Shown here: positions 62,209-64,000 of the stretch, piece by piece
Layout of the letters: every line of letters starts with the position of its first letter
How positions within the stretch are numbered: position 1 is the first letter of the stretch
Source: Pseudomonas sp. LFM046
GTDB taxonomy: Bacteria; Pseudomonadota; Gammaproteobacteria; Pseudomonadales; Pseudomonadaceae
Direction of reading: 5' to 3'
NCBI RefSeq assembly: GCF_000949385.2
Contig: NZ_JYKO02000001.1
Location: 5,540,678 to 5,604,677 of the forward strand
DNA: 64,000 nt
Made by a program: the position numbers and the translations under genes
Notes under the pieces: generated by a model
Database searches by the model: none
Told to the model about the DNA's origin: nothing
The model's input: only the letters and a program-made list of their open reading frames with translations

Positions 62209-64000
62209 CAATCCGCGGCCTCCAGTTGCCGCTGCAGCTCCTCCAGGGTTTCCAGAGCCAGGAGCCAGGCTTCTTCCAGTTCGGCCTCGCGGGCCTTGAG
62301 GCGCGCCTGCTCGGCCAGCAGGTCACGCAGTTCATCCTTGCGCGCCGCCTCGTAGAGGGCGGAGTCGCCCAGGCGCTCCTCGACGGTGGCCAGCTGCTCA
62401 TGGACCTTGCCCAGGTCCTTCTCCAGCTTGTCGGCCTCCTTCTTGTGAGGTGCCAGTTGCTGGCGCAGGGCTGCGGCGGCCTGGCGCTGGGCGCGCTTGT
62501 CGGTCTTGTCCGGGTTCACCGGCGCGCTGACCACAGGCGCCTGGCGGGCGCGGTAATCCACCAACCAGCGGGCATAGTCATCCAGGTCGCCGTCGAACGA
62601 CTGCACGCGACCGTCGGCCACCAACAGGAATTCGTCCGTGGTGCTCTTCAGCAGGTGGCGGTCGTGGGACACCACCAGCACGGCGCCGGCGAAATCCTGC
62701 AGGGCCATGGTCAGCGCGAGGCGCATTTCCAGGTCGAGGTGGTTGGTCGGTTCGTCGAGCAGCAGCAGGTTGGGCTTCTGCCAGGCGATCAACGCCAGGG
62801 CCAGACGCGCCTTCTCGCCGCCGGAGAAATTGGCCACGGCCTCGTCGCAACGATCGCCACGGAAATCGAAGCCGCCGAGGAAATCGCGCAGGGTCTGCTC
62901 ACGCTCGCTGGGCGCGAGGCGCTGCAGGTGCAGCAGCGGGCTGGCCTTGGGGTCGAGCGCGTCCAACTGATGCTGGGCGAAGTAGCCGATGGCCAGGTTC
63001 TCGCCACATGCCAGTCGCCCGCCGAGGGGCGAGAGGTCACCGGAAAGGGTCTTGATCAGGGTGGACTTGCCCGCACCGTTGGGGCCCAGCAGGCCGATGC
63101 GCGCACCGGGCGCCAGCTGCAGTTTGACCTGCTGCAACACAGCCTTCTCGCCATAGCCGAGGCGGCCTTCGGAGAGATCCAGCAGCGGGCTGGAAATCTT
63201 GTCGGCTTCACGGAAGCTGAAGTCGAAGGGCGAATCCACATGGGCCGGTGCCAGTTCTTCCAGCCGTTCCAGGGCCTTGATCCGGCTCTGGGCCTGGCGG
63301 GCCTTGGTGGCCTTGGCCTTGAAGCGAGCGATGAAGCTTTCCATGTGCGCACGCTGCGCCTGCTGCTTCTCGTAAGCCTGCTGCTGCTGCGCCAGACGTT
63401 CGGCACGGGTGCGCTCGAAGGCCGAGTAGCCGCCACGGTAGAGGGTCAGCTTGCGCTGCTCCAGGTGGGCCACGTTATCCACCACGGAATCGAGGAAGTC
63501 ACGATCGTGGGAGATCAGCAGCAGCGTGCCCGGGTAGCCCTTGAGCCACTCTTCGAGCCAGAGGATGGCGTCGAGGTCGAGGTGGTTGGTGGGTTCGTCC
63601 AGCAGCAGCAATTCGGACGGGCACATCAGCGCCTGGGCGAGGTTCAGGCGCATCCGCCAGCCGCCGGAGAAGTCACCGACGCGGCGGTCCATCTGCTCCG
63701 CCGTGAAGCCGAGGCCGGCCAGCAACTTGCGGGCACGCGCGTCGGCCGTGTAGCCGTCGGCGCTGTCGAGCTCGATGTGCAGCCGGGCGATGGCGGTGCC
63801 GTCATGGCCCGCTTCAGCCGCGGCAAGATCACGCTGCACCTGGCGCAGGTGCTGGTCGCCGTCGAGCACGTAGTCCACGGCCAGGCGCTCGAGGTTGTCC
63901 ACTTCCTGACGCATGTGGGCGATGCGCCAATCCGCGGGCAACTGGCAGTCGCCGGCGTCCGGACCCAACTCGCCACGCAGCAGGGCAAAGAGGCTGGATT
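62208..64000 (-). CDS. ABC-F family ATPase (YheS/Uup-like), N-terminus beyond the window
   Basis: About 597 residues are visible; the start lies past 64000. The protein has two ABC domains: signature DFSGGWRMRLNLAQALM with Walker B LLLLDEPTNHLDLDAILWLE in the first, and Walker A GLLGPNGAGKSTLIKTLSGD plus NFSGGEKARLALALI in the second. The linker between them is basic and helical (AFERTRAERLAQQQQAYEKQ). A C-terminal coiled coil (LAPHKKEADKLEKDLGKVHE) is typical of YheS. ABC-F proteins act on ribosomes rather than membranes. Translationally coupled to the MscS gene. Confidence 0.92.
   Translation of the reverse strand, partial: SSLFALLRGELGPDAGDCQLPADWRIAHMRQEVDNLERLAVDYVLDGDQHLRQVQRDLAAAEAGHDGTAIARLHIELDSADGYTADARARKLLAGLGFTAEQMDRRVGDFSGGWRMRLNLAQALMCPSELLLLDEPTNHLDLDAILWLEEWLKGYPGTLLLISHDRDFLDSVVDNVAHLEQRKLTLYRGGYSAFERTRAERLAQQQQAYEKQQAQRAHMESFIARFKAKATKARQAQSRIKALERLEELAPAHVDSPFDFSFREADKISSPLLDLSEGRLGYGEKAVLQQVKLQLAPGARIGLLGPNGAGKSTLIKTLSGDLSPLGGRLACGENLAIGYFAQHQLDALDPKASPLLHLQRLAPSEREQTLRDFLGGFDFRGDRCDEAVANFSGGEKARLALALIAWQKPNLLLLDEPTNHLDLEMRLALTMALQDFAGAVLVVSHDRHLLKSTTDEFLLVADGRVQSFDGDLDDYARWLVDYRARQAPVVSAPVNPDKTDKRAQRQAAAALRQQLAPHKKEADKLEKDLGKVHEQLATVEERLGDSALYEAARKDELRDLLAEQARLKAREAELEEAWLLALETLEELQRQLEAAD

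Overview
The window is a GC-rich, densely coded stretch of a Pseudomonas-type gammaproteobacterial chromosome. The backbone order (argE, CYTH/CHAD phosphatase, lone GspE-type ATPase, gcvPHT, iron ABC genes, ubiI-ubiH-pepP-yecA, zapB-like/zapA, 6S RNA, fau, FliL-like, quinone oxidoreductase, flavin reductase-ubiD, rho, trxA, ppx/ppk, hemB, FTR1, LysE, ABC-F) is, from memory, that of the PA5206-PA5252 region of P. aeruginosa PAO1. The assignment rests on protein recognition and synteny; no search was run. No tRNA, rRNA, complete mobile element or CRISPR array was seen.

Left part (1-16.5 kb): the argE 5' end, a triphosphatase-like CYTH/CHAD protein with a DUF502 membrane protein, an Lrp-type regulator divergent from a 103-aa protein, and a standalone GspE-like ATPase. 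An accessory-looking block follows: an SPFH/NfeD pair, an eight-CXXCH cytochrome with HEAT/TPR-like C-terminal repeats, a DUF2388 protein, and a ferulate-to-vanillate module (marR, fcs, vdh, ech, aromatic acid MFS transporter). The block ends in an AT-rich stretch and a broken OprD-type porin. A related 22-bp site lies in front of both marR and ech, suggesting one regulator for both.

Middle (16.5-34.4 kb): glycine cleavage genes with an intrinsic terminator between gcvH and gcvP, an iron-type ABC importer lacking its ATPase gene, ubiquinone hydroxylases with pepP and a YecA-like protein, the Z-ring genes, 6S RNA with fau, a 43-aa membrane protein, an EVE-domain protein, a CHASE-like/PAS/GGDEF cyclase, a FliL-like protein and a quinone oxidoreductase.

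The second accessory block (34.6-44.2 kb) is the most interesting. A complete polyamine/opine-type ABC importer (ATPase, two permeases, binding protein) is followed in the same direction by an amidase, malonyl-CoA decarboxylase and malonyl-CoA synthetase, with a divergent LysR regulator. I infer a pathway that imports an amide or amine conjugate of malonate, hydrolyses it, and converts malonate via malonyl-CoA to acetyl-CoA. The substrate is unknown.

Right part (44.2-64 kb): flavin reductase-ubiD, rho, trxA, convergent ppx and hemB-ppk, a DedA protein convergent with a fatty acid hydroxylase family protein, an alpha/beta hydrolase-elbB pair, a thioesterase, a YaiI-family protein, a cytochrome-c/FTR1 iron permease fusion, a LysE exporter and an MscS-ABC-F pair running off the right edge. 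Three GTAGG-type palindromic repeats (about 2.4, 34.4 and 58.2 kb) sit at gene ends, as REP-like elements do.
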